Shown one piece after another: positions 63,778 to 64,000 of a stretch of DNA of 64,000 bases (positions within the stretch are counted from its first letter, which is position 1; every line of letters begins with the position of its first letter). Below the pieces are notes generated by a model. That model was not told the DNA's origin. It made no database searches and saw nothing but the letters and a program-made list of their open reading frames with translations. The translations under genes and the position numbers were made by a program. Source of the DNA: UBA4416 sp963422675 (GTDB lineage Bacteria; Bacteroidota; Bacteroidia; B-17B0; Aurantibacillaceae); NCBI GenBank assembly GCA_963422675.2, contig CAXVYS010000017.1, forward strand, positions 88,316 to 152,315, in the 5' to 3' direction.

Positions 63778-64000
63778 TTATTTTAATTTAAATGATACGG
63801 TTTGTCCATTTACTGTAAATGTTGCGTCATCATCGCAGGCACCGCTACCAAAATCTACTGTTCTTGTTTTAAATCCTGATGGCGTAAGTTCCAGCGTACC
63901 TGATGAAATATATTTACAAGATGATTTTTTAATTAAAGGGCTGGTAATGGTTGTGGTAAAATCACGGCCTTCTCTGTTTTTACCGTTAGAACCTCCTGTG
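63778..64000 (-). CDS. C-terminal part of a hypothetical secreted Bacteroidota protein (truncated by window end)
   Basis: The frame is open through the right edge of the window; 74 visible codons end with a TAA at 63778-63780. The visible peptide contains CKYISSGTLELTPSGFKTR, FGSGACDDDATFTVNG and a final SFKLK, which I recall as the end of a lineage-specific lipoprotein or secreted protein family with unknown role. The start and any signal lie outside the window. It ends 9 bases before the siaB start, so it is probably cotranscribed with siaB and siaC. Confidence 0.65.
   Translation of the reverse strand, partial: TGGSNGKNREGRDFTTTITSPLIKKSSCKYISSGTLELTPSGFKTRTVDFGSGACDDDATFTVNGQTVSFKLK

Overview
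The window is an AT-rich chromosomal segment (roughly 35-40% G+C by eye) from a free-living Bacteroidota, probably a flavobacterial or sphingobacterial-type lineage. Evidence: a type IX secretion (Por) C-terminal sorting domain, Bacteroidota promoter -7 elements (TAnnTTTG) upstream of many genes, very few Shine-Dalgarno sequences, two-component-regulator propeller sensors, TPR and PPM/SpoIIE phosphatases, and housekeeping genes of Bacteroidota type. Coding density is about 90%. No rRNA, tRNA, insertion sequence, prophage or CRISPR array was seen.

Layout. 1-4749: the C-terminal part of a malic enzyme/phosphotransacetylase fusion and Lon, converging on a shared terminator. 4875-6074: a cobalamin riboswitch driving one type IX-secreted surface protein. 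6107-14838: upp with a small membrane protein, a DMT exporter, a signal-less BtuF-like receptor, a WG-repeat lipoprotein, a universal stress protein, a CDF metal transporter, and a cca-ABC ATPase pair. 14887-18694: a propeller-type LytS histidine kinase with its LytTR response regulator. 18893-25988: a small membrane protein, Tag, YqeY, ClpC and GyrA. 26042-31614: an M16 protease and two secreted TPR proteins. 31711-37715: a YggS/GNAT/DUF1015 operon, an abundant-looking TPR/OmpA-like lipoprotein, S20 and an OmpA-family protein. 37800-46728: an Atg22-type MFS protein, a duplicated cold-shock-like small protein, and two SpoIIE-type phosphatases facing each other, one in an operon with yceI and a sugar kinase. 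46834-50697: a giant MMPL exporter/acyltransferase/methyltransferase fusion. 50851-56127: glutamate dehydrogenase, CdsA, a LuxE-like protein, an alkyltransferase-like protein and MsrB. 56327-60407: a flippase/Wzz/O-antigen ligase surface-polysaccharide set. 60735-64000: accD, class I aldolase, a SiaC/SiaB phospho-signalling pair and the end of a hypothetical protein.

Functional themes. (1) Protein quality control (Lon, ClpC, MsrB, M16 protease). (2) Signalling in which the same periplasmic sensor chassis is wired either to a histidine kinase or to a PPM phosphatase, together with SiaB/SiaC, suggesting a Ser/Thr phosphorylation network beside the His-Asp one. (3) Envelope building (MMPL/PlsC/methyltransferase fusion, CdsA, AccD, polysaccharide cluster, OmpA-like proteins). 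(4) Vitamin B12 acquisition, represented by the riboswitch-controlled surface protein and possibly the BtuF-like protein.

The most interesting items are the one-gene cobalamin regulon, the trifunctional fusion away from any visible pigment cluster, the shared sensor chassis with swapped outputs, the SiaB/SiaC pair, and two genes whose start codons directly abut the T-tract of a terminator-like hairpin. All functional statements rest on reading the sequence and recalled family knowledge; no search was run.
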